NCBI GenBank assembly: GCA_021234155.1
Contig: JAJEKV010000075.1
Location: 2,911,280 to 2,975,279, forward strand
DNA length: 64,000 nt
Source of the DNA: Isoetes taiwanensis
Lineage: Eukaryota > Streptophyta > Lycopodiopsida > Isoetales > Isoetaceae
Reading direction: 5' to 3'
Under the pieces are notes generated by a model. That model had not been told where the DNA came from. It ran no database searches and saw only the letters and a program-made list of their open reading frames with translations. Numbering within the stretch: the stretch's first letter is position 1; each line of letters starts with the position of its first letter. Position numbers and translations under genes: made by a program. Shown in pieces: positions 23,123 to 35,662 of the stretch.

Positions 23123-25811
23123 GAAGGATCAAATTAACTAATATTCATCCAAAATAAATACAAAGATGAGCGATATTAGGGTACTCTTGCCCACACTAGA
23201 GCGAGTACCCACCAGACATGTGTATCTACCTATGACTCATGCCACAAATCTACCCAGACTGTCTACAATGTGGAGGGTTCTTTCCCAGATCGCTGCTTTG
23301 AACTGCTCTTTCCGAGGAGACGCCAGGTAAGAAAGATATAGCTTGTACCTCAACTGTGGGCCAAAGCCTCTGGCTGCATCTCTGCATTCCTGAACACCTT
23401 CATGTGTCGTCGCTTCCAAATGAGCCACAACAACCAGGCTTTACACAAATGAAAGGCCAGACTCTGAAGCTGGGACCACCTGTTAGGGTACACCCCCAAA
23501 AGAACCTCTTGACTCCGGAGCGAGGTATGCAAGAGGCGCTGGACCCACTGCCATGCCGGTTGGATATGTGAGCAAAGAAACATGCAGTGTTCCAGGGTCT
23601 CCACACAGGTACCACACATAGGACACAGGTCGCTGATGCGCGGGTTGATCCTGTGAACCCACTTGTTTACCCACGGGGAGCGATGCACAATCTGCCACAG
23701 CAATACTCGAATTTTGGGAGGCGAGATTGGGTTCCACACCCATCTCCAGATGTGGGCCCAATCATCTCCCGGCACCTGAAGACTCCAACCATCCGAAGGC
23801 GGCAGCTCATCCTGAATTGCCAAAAGCCCATAACAGGATCTCACGAAATTCGAAGGGTCTACATTTGGGTGACACTTCCACACACGTCCTGATGCCTGCG
23901 GAGGGTGCAGCGGCAGAGCATTGGCCACCCGCGCCCAAATAGCACAATCCCGTTCTTGAAGCCAAAATTGCTATAAAAAGTCGCCCAAATGCCACCTGCC
24001 CATCGATATACCACTCGCCACCGCAACACCCCACACCGCGTCCATCCATACGAACACGGGTCGACGGAGGGTCGCCGAACCACGTGTGTAATGGGTCCGA
24101 AAGGGATCCACCAAGGCGATGCCTCCGACTGAATGCACCTGGTGGTGTCAATTGCAAACAACGGATGGACCTGCTCCCAAGCTCGCAGGAGCCCCTTCAA
24201 AAATGGAGAGGCATGAGCGCATCTACCGATATCCACGAACAATGCCTGTGGGAGCCGCAGCAGACCTGGGCGGCTTGTGGAAAACTACCGAGTGAGACAA
24301 CGACTGATGAAGCAAGACCAAGCCCGGGGAGTCGAGCGCATTCTCAAGAATGGCAAGGATAAACTTAGACAGGAGGACCTTGCCATGCAGCGAGAGGTCG
24401 AAGAAGCCAAGTCCGCCCGCAGCCTTAGGGCGCACGCACTTCCACCAGGCCACCTTAACGACCGCCCCCTCCTCATTGCCTCCCCATACAAAGTTACGCA
24501 CCATAGAGGAGATTTCCCGCACCTTGCTTTCTGGCGCCAGGATGATAGAGGCCATATAAATATGAGTCGAACATAGGACGGACTTTGCTACTGTGACCCT
24601 GCCAGCCATGGACAGCTTCCCCCCCTTCCACCAATTAAGGTGCCGACGCAGTCCCACCAGAATGTCCTCCCACACAGCAGACGCTGAGATGTCGATGCCG
24701 AACGGGACACCCAAAAGCCTAGAGCAAGTTCCCTGCGGCTGCGTTCGCCAAGGGAATTGGGACACGACAACCGGCATGGGATCAGCTGCCGGCCACAATG
24801 CCGAGCACTTCGTCCAATTCATGAGGCAGCCAGAAGCAAGAGAGAACGTATCCAGCAGCTCCTTCGTGTTTAACAGATTCCTCTCATCAGCCTGCAAGAA
24901 GAGGAACGAATCATCGGCGTACTGACTCCTAATCTGCTGCGACCCATCTGCCATCCTCAGCCCCTCCACCACACCCGCCTCTACTGCAGAAGTCAACAAC
25001 TGCGAGAGGGCCTCCGCCACAATGGTAAAAAGGAAGGGCGCCAAAGGGCATCCCTGGCGAGCTCCACGCCCCACCCTAAAGATCGCAGATGACTCGCCGT
25101 GACACAGGAGGGTGGCTCTGGCGGACGTTAAAAGCGTCAGAGCCACTGCCGTAAAGCTCTCCCCACATCCAAAGGCCAACATCATCCTTTTCAAGAACGT
25201 CCACCGCACACTGTCATAGGCCTTTGCGAAGTCCAGCCTCAAGTACACAATCTGCTGACCTGTTCTGCGCGCCCAGTGAATGCCCTTGAATGTGGCTGCT
25301 ACATTGCTAAGAATATGCCTGCCCGGAATGAAGCCAGACTGCATGGGACTAATAGTCTCTTTCAAGACCACCTGCAGTCTGAGCGAAAGTGCCTTCGCGA
25401 TAATTTTGTATACTGCCGACAGAAGCGTAATGGGGCGCCAATCAGAAATGACAGCTGGCTCCTTCACCTTCGGTATCGAAGAACTCGACCGAAATGCCGT
25501 CCAGGCCAGGGCACTTATGGGGGGCCAAGGCACGGCAAGCCTCCTCCAGCTCTTGCTTTGTGAGCGGGCGCTGCAACACTTGCCTCCCATCTGCCGACAC
25601 CTTGCATGACACTTTACTGAGCACAATCTCCTCCATCACATCTGTATAGGGATATCTCTTTTCCTGAAAAAATTGAGAGAAGTGCTGAAAAGTAGCCTGT
25701 TTGATGTCCACCGGCGAATTCAAAATACGACCATCAGCCAATGCCAGTGACGACATTGAGGCCGCATACTTCTTCTGTCGCGCAACCCTAAAGAACATTC
25801 GAGAATGTATG
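23095..25811 (-). mobile_element. LINE B: 3' portion (RT and zf-RVT) of a GC-rich LINE
   Basis: Minus-strand LINE with a 28-base poly(A) tail (T tract 23095-23122). Homology begins abruptly at 25811 with HSRMFFRVARQKK, a point normally preceded by the W-L-R/K-E-G-D segment that links endonuclease to RT. That missing segment is the last coding sequence of LINE D at 40284 on the opposite strand. GC content and style also match LINE D. No target duplication flanks this piece. It is therefore read as one half of a split element, not as an ordinary 5'-truncated insertion. Confidence 0.85.
23350..25811 (-). pseudogene. LINE B reverse transcriptase with zf-RVT domain
   Basis: Running from 25811 down: a linker with EEACRALAPHKCPGLDG; RT motifs DWRPITLLSAVYKIIAKAL, QSGFIPGRHIL, YLRLDFAKAYDSVRW, GARQGCPLAPFLF, and QYADDSFLF with the intact YADD catalytic motif; then GRVTVAKSVL and WGGNEEG. 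After a frame change near 24240 come VWNPISPPKIRVLLW and CPMCGTCVETLEHCMFLC, the zinc-binding zf-RVT (PF13966) signature of plant L1 LINEs. The protein copies LINE RNA at nicked DNA. Frame changes near 25600 and 24230 break the ORF. The endonuclease half is absent here. Confidence 0.85.
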
Positions 25812-26118
25812 GTGGAGTTGAATAAAAAGAAATTTTATTCATTAAAATTCAATGAAAAAATGCATATTTTATAATCAAATAGTGTTTAGCAGTGACAATG
25901 GGGATAGGCTTTCTCAGCCACATTTATTAGTACCAGGTGGTGTAATGGTTTCGGGTGCGATGTGAATGTGGTCTAACTCCTGAAGTAGTGCTCAGATGAG
26001 AACATCACGACGATCCTACGCATACTTTGGCAAGAACCAGTTTCGGGTAATCTACAAATGTGACAACAATACTTACATAATAAGTATTGGAAACCATTTT
26101 TTGCATGACAAAAGACAT
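25812..26118. other. AT-rich spacer at inversion breakpoint
   Basis: Begins at the left edge of the proposed 14.5-kb inversion. No gene. Confidence 0.5.
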
Positions 26119-26796
26119 GAGACACTCACATTGGTTTTTTTTTTTTTTTTTTTTTTTGAAGAATATAAGAATATATTAAACCACTAGAATGCGATCAAGT
26201 ACAATGATAAGTGTAGCTAAGAAATGAAGTGCCCATCATCCACAATCTGTAGAAATGTCGACCAAATTTCCCGCTTAACTGTGCCAGACAAGCTTGAGAC
26301 TTGGTAAGCCTGCCACAACTTATGCCTCAAGATCGAAACCAACCGGTGCGGGCTAAGCACCGTGATTCTCGAAAGACCTTCGCTCTGCCTTTTTCCAAAT
26401 CAGCCACAAAAGCCAAGCTCGCGATAAATGAAATGCTCCGCTTGGCCACCGCCTAAACCGCTAGGAAAAGACTCCCAAGAGAATCTTCTCGACCGCATGC
26501 TGAAGACCCAAAGAGGGCTCTCACCCAGGACCAAGCTGCCTCTACCTCTGTGCATAGGACAAAGCAGTGCTCAATAGTCTCTCGTCACCTCCCACATAAA
26601 AGGCATGTTTCCGCTACCTGAGGCTTGAACCTGTGGACTCGAACATTCACCCTGAGGCTACGGTGCAAGATCTGCCACAAAAGGGTACAGATTTTAGGAG
26701 GAGGCAATGTATTCCATGCCCAATGGCGGGCCACTTACTCCCTGGAAGCTTAAGCGACCACTTATCCGAAGGCGGCAACGGAGACACTTACATTGG
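26119..26796 (-). mobile_element. LINE C: 5'-truncated LINE stub with target duplication
   Basis: The element proper is 26135-26780, minus strand. It starts (right end) in the zf-RVT domain, with residues resembling PPSDKWSLK and a decayed Cys motif, and ends with a 23-base poly(A) (T tract 26135-26157) after a tail similar in style to LINE B. It is flanked by a 16-bp direct repeat, GAGACACTCACATTGG at 26119-26134 and GAGACACTTACATTGG at 26781-26796 (one mismatch). This is classical 5'-truncated target-primed insertion. All frames are broken. Confidence 0.9.
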
Positions 26797-27059
26797 TAGA
26801 GAAAGGAGACATGTTGAGGTCTCGTAGCCAAGTGGTAGTCATAATAAAGCAAGAATATTGGGACCAAGTGCAAGGCAAACAAGGTTGAGTACTTTATATA
26901 GTCATTATAAAATGGAACAAGGTCAACAAGCTTTGACAACACTTTGGTTGCCCGCAAATGCTTAATGATCTTAACTGCTTGTAAATCAAGATCCGTAGTA
27001 AAGTCATAAGCTTCATGCATACCATTCACAACAAATAAAAAAGCTTAGCAACTCATCGT

Positions 27060-27940
27060 GTTGCCTCTCCATTGTGTAGTAAGTGCATAGGCAACACTAA
27101 CTTTAGTTCACCTTTTGTCTCATCAAACACTCCAAGCCACTAAAAATTCATATTCCTAAGGAATATCCTCTAAATAGTCGGGTATTTCAAATTTCTAACT
27201 GAAAATTAGTGCAGTCCTTAACACCTACCTACCTACCTACCTACCTACCTACTAACTCAATAAAAAATTTTGCAATTTCAATCCAAAAAAACTTCTTTTT
27301 AGTATATTCCAATTGAAAATCTAGCTACCTACTAAACTCAAATAAAAACATTGCAATTTCGACTGGAGAAATCTTCTTTTCTCGGTGCCCCCCCCCGCCC
27401 CAACACAAAAAAAAAAAAAAAAAAAAAGGGGACACCCCAAAAAGTGTTGCTCGTAGGACAACCTAATGGAATCAGATGCCTAAACACGGGCTAACATATT
27501 AATTATATAAGTTGGCATACTTTAGGAAGGACATGCAAATGGCAACAAGGAAAGACAAGTTGGGCAAAAAAAATGGAAGATTTTAAGTAATAAGTAAGTT
27601 GCAACTAGAAACAAGATAAGGTGAAAGATGGAGGAAGAAGGAAATATGAGGAAGATTATTTTGAATCTAGAGTGAAAATTATTTGGTCTATGAGATAGAC
27701 ACACACTACATTTTCATCGTTCACACAAATAAACCACATGATACATGTTGTAAACATGAAGTAGAATGGAAAAATCGGGAAAAAATAGGAGTGGCGGGCA
27801 TGTGTTCACCCTTAAAGAAGATATAGAACAATATGGATTGACAAACGTATCTCATATAAGTTCCAAATTCTACTTAATTAGAGAATGATCTCAATGATAG
27901 AGAGTCTAATCTTTATCCTTTCTCGCAATGTGATCAACTT
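27060..27940 (-). repeat. dispersed repeat, copy 3
   Basis: Inverted counterpart of 1575-2725. It holds the uninterrupted site where copy 1 has its 417-bp insertion. Differences include a (CTAC)n expansion at 27224-27253 and an A20 run at about 27408-27427. Confidence 0.75.
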
Positions 27941-28449
27941 TATTGGAGTTTGGACTTGGTCTAATGTAATCTTACATGTGGTATGGCACTATTTTTAAAA
28001 GTATTTATCTATCTACATTGGCTCTTTATTTCATTATCTCGTTATCAAGAGTAGTGGCTCTAAGAGAACGCCCAATATCGAGTGTAAGGATGAGCAAACT
28101 AACCAGGATTAAAAAATAGGGCCATACGAAGAACATACTGGGAAGAAAAGGTCCTGAATTTTTCAAATGAAAATAAAATCATGTCAATAAATCTCAACGT
28201 GAAACAAAAATATCAAAATGAAGATACTCTCTAATACTAGACCACATCTTACGCTTGACATCATTGGTCCAAAGTTAGATATTTGAAAGTAGGTTCAAAA
28301 GCTAGCTGTTTCCATTGACTGATGGTTATAGAATTGTAACACTTCTTTTTTCCTTGTTCACTATATTATGTAGTTGTGGTCCAATAGAAAGACTTATAGG
28401 ACTCGAACTTGATAAATATAGCAAGAAAAAAAACATGCCATTCCACAAA
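27941..28449. other. AT-rich spacer, no gene
   Basis: No supported gene between the dispersed repeat and the lipid-transfer-like gene. Confidence 0.45.
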
Positions 28450-28576
28450 AAGAAGAATAAAATAAATAATATTATATTATTATACCACCTAATTGGAACA
28501 TTCCAAGTGGACGTTCTTATTACATCATATATAAATTAGATAATATAGCTTATAGTTCACATTTAACAAAGGCGCA

Positions 28577-28843
28577 TTAGCCACAAGTGGAGGTGGAAAA
28601 TCCACATGCACCCGCAAGCTTTTTAATTTGATTAGCATAACTTTTATATGGTTTGAGACAAGTGCACAACTGATTAGTGCTGAGGGCCTTGGCAGAACTA
28701 CAACAGGAACTTGGTGGAGCAGTACCATGCACCACTGCACTTTGGCATGCACTATAAAGTCCACTACATTGGGCATTTGACATGTCGAAATAGAATCCTA
28801 GAACCAAAAGAAGAGCAAGAAAACTTGTAATTCTAATATCCAT
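28577..28843 (-). CDS. 8-cysteine non-specific lipid-transfer-like protein
   Basis: 88 residues, intact. Residues 1-24 are a secretory signal peptide (hydrophobic FLALLLVLGFYF, cleavage likely after SNA). The mature part has the 8-cysteine pattern of the plant LTP/2S-albumin superfamily at 26, 33, 47, 48, 60, 62, 80 and 87: C-x6-C-x13-CC-x11-CxC-x17-C-x6-C. The short chain and CLC-like CxC centre are closer to type 2-like LTPs than to 9-kDa type 1. Such proteins act outside the cell, carrying lipids for cuticle, pollen wall or defence. It is single-exon and the only clearly intact host-type gene in the window. A broken inverted copy lies 350 bp upstream. Confidence 0.88.
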   Translation of the reverse strand: MDIRITSFLALLLVLGFYFDMSNAQCSGLYSACQSAVVHGTAPPSSCCSSAKALSTNQLCTCLKPYKSYANQIKKLAGACGFSTSTCG

Positions 28844-28882
28844 TATTGTTTCTTGTGCGCTTGTTGTGCTTTAGATTCTGAG

Positions 28883-28890
28883 ATTAAATA
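28883..28890 (-). promoter_or_regulatory. possible TATA box of the lipid-transfer-like gene
   Basis: On the minus strand the octamer TATTTAAT lies about 40 bases before the ATG at 28843. Its position would imply a very short 5' leader, so this is tentative. Confidence 0.3.
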
Positions 28891-29040
28891 GTGCAAGCAT
28901 TTATGGTGGTGGTTGAAAGTCTTATTTCCTACCTTCCCATTAGACAACACGACAAATGCATTAAATGGTACACCCACTCCTTCTCGGTACTTTTGACAAG
29001 GGCATGAATCTAGAACTTTACCTAACCGACGAAAATTTCG

Positions 29041-29150
29041 TTCTTTGTTTATAATTATCATATTTACAATCAAGATATCTTCTTCCTGGGTTTACCCTTT
29101 TTCTACAAGTAATCTCTTTGTTTATAATTATCGAATTTACAATCAAGAGG
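29041..29150. repeat. short direct duplication
   Basis: A phrase beginning CTTTGTTTATAATTATC and ending ATTTACAATCAAGA occurs at about 29042 and 29115. Confidence 0.6.
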
Positions 29151-29190
29151 ATTTTATCACCCAATTGTGTTAACACCTAGACCAATCCCA

Positions 29191-29472
29191 TTGGTTCTAG
29201 GATTCTATTTCGATATGTCTAATGCCCAATGTAGTGGCCTCTATAGTGCATGCCAAAGTGTTGTGGTGCATGGTACTGCTCCACCCAGTTCCTGTTGTAG
29301 TTCTGCCAAGGCCCTCAGCACTAATCAGTTATGCACTTGTCTCAAACCATATAAAAGTTATGCTAATCAAATTAAAAAGCTTGCGGTGCATGTGGATTTT
29401 CCACCTCCTCTTGTGGCTAATGCGCATTTGTTAAATGTGAACTATAAGTTATATTATCTAATTTATATATGA
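29191..29472 (+). pseudogene. broken inverted copy of the lipid-transfer-like gene
   Basis: Encodes the same mature region (QCSGLYSACQSVVVHGT, PPSSCCSSAKALS, CTCLKPYKSYANQIKKL) but lacks the first 13 codons including the natural ATG. It loses one G in the GCGGG run before the seventh cysteine, which shifts the frame and removes the last two cysteines. Nucleotide identity to the intact gene is very high, so the duplication is recent. Confidence 0.9.
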
Positions 29473-29553
29473 TATAATATAATAAGAACGTCCACTTGGA
29501 ATGTTCCAATTAGGTGGTATAATAATATAATACTATTTATTTTATTCTTCTTT

Positions 29554-30153
<600 letters not shown>

Positions 30154-30233
30154 TATTTTAACGCCATGTGACCACACACCCCACCTCATTATTAGCTATT
30201 TGTGCTAAATTTTGGGTCAAATAAAGGCTCAAA

Positions 30234-30774
30234 TGATGATATCTAGAAAAATATCTTAGCAAATCTAGCAATCAAGTTAGTGCTTGATTTAATTCTTCAC
30301 ACAAAACCTTAATACCATGCATATGTTTAAGTAGCATTCAACTTTTAATTTCAATGGGTCAGAGAACACTGTTCATATACGCATTGACTAAATACTGTAG
30401 CTATATTGACTCATAAATCAAACGAGAAAACTCGAACTTTAATCAATCCATTCAATCTGCAACCAGCCAGATTTGAGCCGAAATTCATCTTATTGTTATG
30501 ATCAGAGGATGGTCCATATATACAGGAGTTTCCCGGGCTTAAGCACGACGGTTAAGCCAGTAGAATAGGCCGACCTTGAGGTGGCCATATTTAAATAGTA
30601 TTTGGCTCCTATTCGGTAGCCACGACCTCCTCAAGATAATAATATGATGGAATCAAAATCGACCTTAGGTTAAGCAAACATAATAACCTAGGTCATGATA
30701 TCTGCTAAGTTCACAGATAATTATTTACACTACTTACAGAGAAATATATGATGATTTAACAGTAAATCTCAACA
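30234..30774 (-). repeat. Copia 3' LTR
   Basis: 541 bp. It lacks a 29-bp block present in the other LTR (35510-35540 region, containing the hairpin-forming CAATGG...CCATTG). Confidence 0.95.
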
Positions 30775-30790
30775 CTCCTCCTTCATCATA
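30775..30790 (-). promoter_or_regulatory. Copia polypurine tract
   Basis: On the minus strand GAAGGAGGAG directly abuts the 3' LTR, the expected primer for plus-strand synthesis. Confidence 0.8.
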
Positions 30791-30816
30791 TATTTCTTGA
30801 CTTCCCTGATTTCTGA

Positions 30817-33800
30817 TCAAAGCTGAGTTTGATTGTCTTGAACAACCTCTTTAACTGTAATGTCTGCAACTCCTGTAACATTCATTGAATCCCTGAACTT
30901 AATGAATTTACTTTCGACCAGAGCCTTAGTAAATATATCAGCAACTTGACTTGAAGTGTTAACATATCTCATTTGTATGTATCCTTTGGCTGCTAAGTCT
31001 CTTATAAAATGTATGTTCAGCTCGATGTGTTTAGTTCTCTCATGATCAACTGGATTTTTGACAATAGCCATACAACTTTGACTGTCAGTAAAAATCTGAG
31101 TGGGATTTCCTTGCATACAGTCTAACTCATTCAGCAGCCTTCTCAACCAAGCAATTTCTTTTGCAACTAGAGATGCAGTAGCATATTCTGCTTCAGCTGT
31201 GGACATTGCTATGGCGCTTTGTTTCTTTGTTCTCCAAGTTATTGCTCCTCCTCCTAGCATGATAACATAACCTGATGTTGATTTCCTGCGAGGTCTCCTC
31301 CCCAGTCAGCATCACTGAATGCTTCCAAATTTAAGTTCTTTGACTTATAAGTTAAACCATGATCTAAGGTTCCCTTTAAATACCTTAGAATCCGTTTGCC
31401 AGCTATCCAATGCACTTTCCCAGGATTATGATTTCTCCTACTGAGAATGTTAACTGCATACGCAATTTCTGGTCGTGTATTGTTTGCCAAATAAAGCAAA
31501 CAACCTATCAGAGACCTATATGGCAATTCTTCCATCTCCTTTCTTTCATTTTCAGAAATCTCTAAGTTTGTTAACAGGGTTAGCATATTTGAACCTTTTC
31601 AGCATGTTTTCAATGTGCCTGTGCTGTGTAAGCTTTAAAAAACCTCTTTCTCTGTCTCGAGTTACTTCTATTCCCAGGAAGTGCTTTAGTTCACCAAGGT
31701 CAGTCATTCTAAATCTGTTCTTGAGTATATTTTTACATTTGTCTAAGCATGAAGTGCTATTTGCTACCATTATGCAATCATCCACATAAAGTGCAATGAT
31801 GCAATAATCTTCTCCATTTTGAATCTATATAAATTCCCATCATTTTGTAACTTTTCAAAGCTTTGTTCTCTGAGAAACTGATCAATACAGTTGTACCACT
31901 CTCTTGGGGACTGCTTGAGTCCATAAACAGCCCTATTCAATTTCCATATCTTGTTTGATCCCTGTTCAAAACCAGCAGGCTGTCTTAGATAAATAGTCTC
32001 CTCTAATTTTGCATTTAAAAACGCTATCTTAACGTCCATGTGATGCAATTCGAGGTTTAAAGAATAGAATAGAATAGAATAGTTTTTTTTAGCTATACTT
32101 AGCAGAATTCTGAGGCTTGTCAACTTGACAATTGGTGAGTAAGTTTAATCATAATCCTGCCCTCTTTTTTGAGTAAAACCCTGAGCCACCAATCTGGCTT
32201 TGTACTTCTGACTTCCATCTGCATTTGATTTCAATTTGTATAGCCATTTGCTTCCTATTATGTGCTTATCTGTTGTATGTTCCACCAATTCATATGTTTG
32301 AGTATCCTTGAAGGATTGCATTTCATCATTCATAGCCTCCAACCCTTTATCCTTTTCTGGAGAAGTCAAAACATCCTCAAATTTTCTGGGAATACAAGGG
32401 TCTTCTGTGATGCTAAGTATGTGATCATAATCCATTTGTGCTGCTTGTATCCTTCTACTCCTTCCTGTTTCTGTTCTGCCATATTGGTTTAGGTCTATTT
32501 GAGTATCTTCTAGAGGTTTTTCTGCTTGAGTCTTCCTTTGGCAATGATGGTTGTGCTCAGTCATTTCTGTTTGCTTATCTACTTCAATTTGATCTGAACT
32601 GTCATGGTCTGAACTGTCATCATCAGAATCTAAGTTGATCATATCATCAATTTGCTTTTGCATCTGTTTGGTGTCAGCTGAATCTTTGGCCGTTATTTCT
32701 GCCTTGATAAATTCCTGTTTTTTCATTATGTCCTTGTAGAGTACATCCTCAATAAATATCACATCTCTGCTAATGATTATTTGCTTGGTCTGAGGGTTAT
32801 ACAACCTATATCCCTTTGCCTCCTCGTCATAACCAACTAGGTATCCAATCTCTGCCTTATTGTCTAGCTTTTTTCTTAACTCATGAGGTATGTGAATGTA
32901 AGCCAAACAACCATACACTTTGAACATATCATAATTAATCATTTTTTCAGTTTTAGACCAGAGATTATCAGGGACATTACCTTGTAATGCTACTGTTGGA
33001 AGTTTGTTTTGTACAAGTGTGGCAGTCTTCAAAGCTTCTTCTCAAAGATGATTAGGCAGTCCACTTTGTTTGATCATGGATCGAACTGCATCCATGAGTG
33101 TTCTGTTCTTCCTCTCAGCTACTCCATTTTGTTGGGGGCTAAACCTACAAGTTAACTGTCTTCTTATACCATTAGCAATGCAAAAAAGCTTGAATTTTGT
33201 AGACAAGTATTCTCCTCCTCGATCAGACCTTATGCATTTTAGTTTGTTCCCTGTTTCTCTTTCCACCTCAGCCACATATTGTTTAAAAGCTTGTAATGCT
33301 TGTGATTTTTTCTCAAGACAATAGATTTTGCACTTTCGAGAGTAATCATCTATAAAGGTCACAAAGTACCTTTTGTTTGTTCTACTTCTGATGTTTAGAG
33401 GACCACATAGATCTGAGTGCACAAGTTCAAGAGCTTGTTTTGCTCGGCTTCTTGATTTTTTGAATGGCAGCCTGTTTATCTTCCCAAGCATACATCCTTC
33501 ACATATAATCCCATCTGTTTTAATGTCATTACATGATATCCATCCTTTTTCAGCCAAGAACTTAACATTATTGCAGTGTGTATGTGCCAACCTATTATGC
33601 CACAATTCTGTTTCAGACTTTGTAACACAATTAATGCTACTATGGACAATGCCTTCCAATTGAAAAAGATTTCCAAATCTCTTTGCATAAAACTTCAATT
33701 CATTATCAAGATAAATGCTACAACCTTTGGAATCAAAATTGATATTATATCCTAGATCAACCAGTTGACTAACTGAGATCAAGTTTTTAATCAAAGTAGG

Positions 33801-35045
33801 TACACATAGGACATTTTCTATGTCCACTATGTTTCCATTTAAGTCTATTAACTGCAATAATCCAGAGCCTTCTGCAAATTGAACTTCACCATTTCCAACA
33901 TGGATTTTATTTCTTCGAGTAGCATCAATGTTCTTGAGCAGATCAGTAGTCTGAACTACTGATCTCTCAGCTCCACTATCAACTACAACAATATCAGATT
34001 TATTAGCTTCAGGGTTTGCAATTTTTGCAATCAATAGTTTATTTACCTCATTCTCGTCTGGTGTTTCTTCCTTAACATTTTCTTCTGCTGCTCTTGTGAT
34101 GTGTATCCCTACAGATTTGCTTCCCTCCTTCCTTGCAAATCCTCTTCCTCCCCTTGAGTTTCTTTCCTTCCCTCTCCCTTGATTATAATCCTTTGGAGAT
34201 GAACACTTTGCTGCAATATGACATTTTCCCCTACAATTAAAGCAACTAGAATCCTTTTTTAATTTAGGACATTCATTTTTAAAGTGGCCAACTTCATGAC
34301 AATAATAACAAGTGACTTTCTTTTTTGTACCAGTGAACAATATTTCAGCAGACTCTTCTCCTTCCTTTAATTTTTTCTGCTCAAACTCAGTTCTCAAAAT
34401 CTGTTCTGCCTCTTCCCTTGTTTTGCACATGTTTCTTACAAATAAACCTAGTCGTTCATTATCACTGATAGCTCTGGAAATTTGTAAGATTTGACTTCTA
34501 TCAGAAATATTTACTCCTGCTGCTGCTAGATCAGCAATAATATTATCAAAATGATTGAAATATTCTGAAACATCACCATCAAGGTGAAGCTTAAGATCTC
34601 TGAGCTCATTCTCCAAGAGATCTATTTGAGACGAGGTTTTCTCCTCATAATTTTTGAGCAAAAACATCCACATTTGCCTAGGACTCTTTTCTCTTAACTT
34701 TAGTCTGATAGTGACACTAACCTTGCAAGATATTATTCCCTGCGCCTCCTTGATTCTTGCATACTGTGATCTTCATGTCACTCTTCCTTGACTGGTCACG
34801 GTCTCTCTGGTGCTGGTTTCACCTGCATTTGCATTAGTAGCATTTGCATTGACTGACCCTTCAAACACAGATCTTTCTATAACATTAATTTGATTACTCA
34901 AATCAACACCATCTGGATCAACCAGATCCCACAAATCTTCTACCTGAAGGATATGTTTGACAGCATCTTTCCACACCTGAAAGCCTGCTCCACCCTTGAA
35001 TACATCCACACTGTTCAATAAGCTTGCCCCGAATCTGCTTGACAT
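30817..35045 (-). pseudogene. Copia gag-pol polyprotein, broken
   Basis: Starts at ATG 35045. Gag runs to about 34200, with two CCHC-type knuckles near 34300 and 34220 (CYYCHEVGHFKNEC is complete; the second lacks the canonical Gly-His spacing). The protease motif DSGA is near 33.98 kb, the integrase HHCC and DDE core from about 33590 to 33080, RT from about 32250 with YVDD at 31778-31789, and RNase H with a C-terminal ADIFTKAL near 30910. Breaks: frameshifts after 34773 and near 31800, 31560 and 31255; a stop at 33042 where a Trp codon is expected; a stop at 32145 just before the RT core; and a pentanucleotide expansion at 32061-32082. It cannot make a full polyprotein. Confidence 0.92.
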
Positions 35046-35073
35046 TTTCCTTTAGAAATATTCAAGCAGTCCT

Positions 35074-35085
35074 GCTCTGATACCA
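35074..35085 (-). promoter_or_regulatory. Copia primer-binding site (initiator Met-tRNA)
   Basis: On the minus strand TGGTATCAGAGC lies two bases inside the 5' LTR. It is complementary to the 3' end of plant initiator tRNA-Met, the usual Copia primer. Confidence 0.92.
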
Positions 35086-35087
35086 AA

Positions 35088-35657
35088 TGATGATATCTAG
35101 AAAAATAGCTTAGCAAATCTAGCAATCAAGTAAGTGCTTGATTTAATTCTTCACACAAAACCTTAATACCATGCATATGTTTAAGTAGCATTCAACTTTT
35201 AATTTCAATGGTTCAGAGAACACTGTTCATATACGCATTGACTAAATACTGTAGCTATATTGACTCATAAATCAAACGAGAAAACTCGAACTTTAATCAA
35301 TCCATTCAATCTGCAACTAGCCGGATTTGAGCCGAAATTCATCTTATTGTTATGATCAGAGGATGGTCCATATATACAGGACTTTCCCGGGCTTAAGCAC
35401 GACGGTTAAGCCAGTAGAATAGGCCGACCTTGAGGTGGCCATATTTAAATAGTATTTGGATCCTATTCGGTAGCCACGACCTCCTCAAGATAATAATATG
35501 ATGGAATCAATGGTTAATGAACCATTGAGCTTATTTACAATCGACCTTAGGTTAAGCAAACATAATAACCTAGGTCATGATATCTGCTAAGTTCACAGAT
35601 AATTTATTTACACTACTTACAGAGAAATATATGATGATTTAACAGTAAATCTCAACA
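35088..35657 (-). repeat. Copia 5' LTR
   Basis: 570 bp with TG...CA ends. It holds the extra 29 bp missing from the 3' LTR. In minus orientation it carries the promoter. Confidence 0.95.
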
Positions 35658-35662
35658 TCAAA

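Larger units (their letters stand above)
28450..29553. repeat. inverted duplication around the lipid-transfer gene
   Basis: Left arm 28450-28807 and right arm 29191-29553 are near-identical inverted copies of about 360 bp separated by a 383-bp spacer. The arms include the mature coding part and the 3' flank of the lipid-transfer-like gene, but not its signal-peptide start. A transcript across both arms would fold into a long hairpin. Confidence 0.85.
30229..35662 (-). mobile_element. full-length Ty1/Copia LTR retrotransposon
   Basis: 5.4-kb element (30234-35657), minus strand, with two LTRs of 541 and 570 bp beginning TGATGATATC and ending CTCAACA. It is flanked by a 5-bp duplication TCAAA (30229-30233 and 35658-35662). 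The primer-binding site fits initiator Met-tRNA and a purine tract lies beside the 3' LTR. Domain order gag, protease, integrase, RT, RNase H marks Copia. I count only about eight substitutions between LTRs by eye besides a 29-bp indel, so the insertion is not very old although the coding region is broken in several places. Confidence 0.95.

Noticed and set aside
23587-25609. Plus-strand frames of 90-110 codons across LINE B
   Set aside because: Antisense shadows of the RT and zf-RVT coding sequence.
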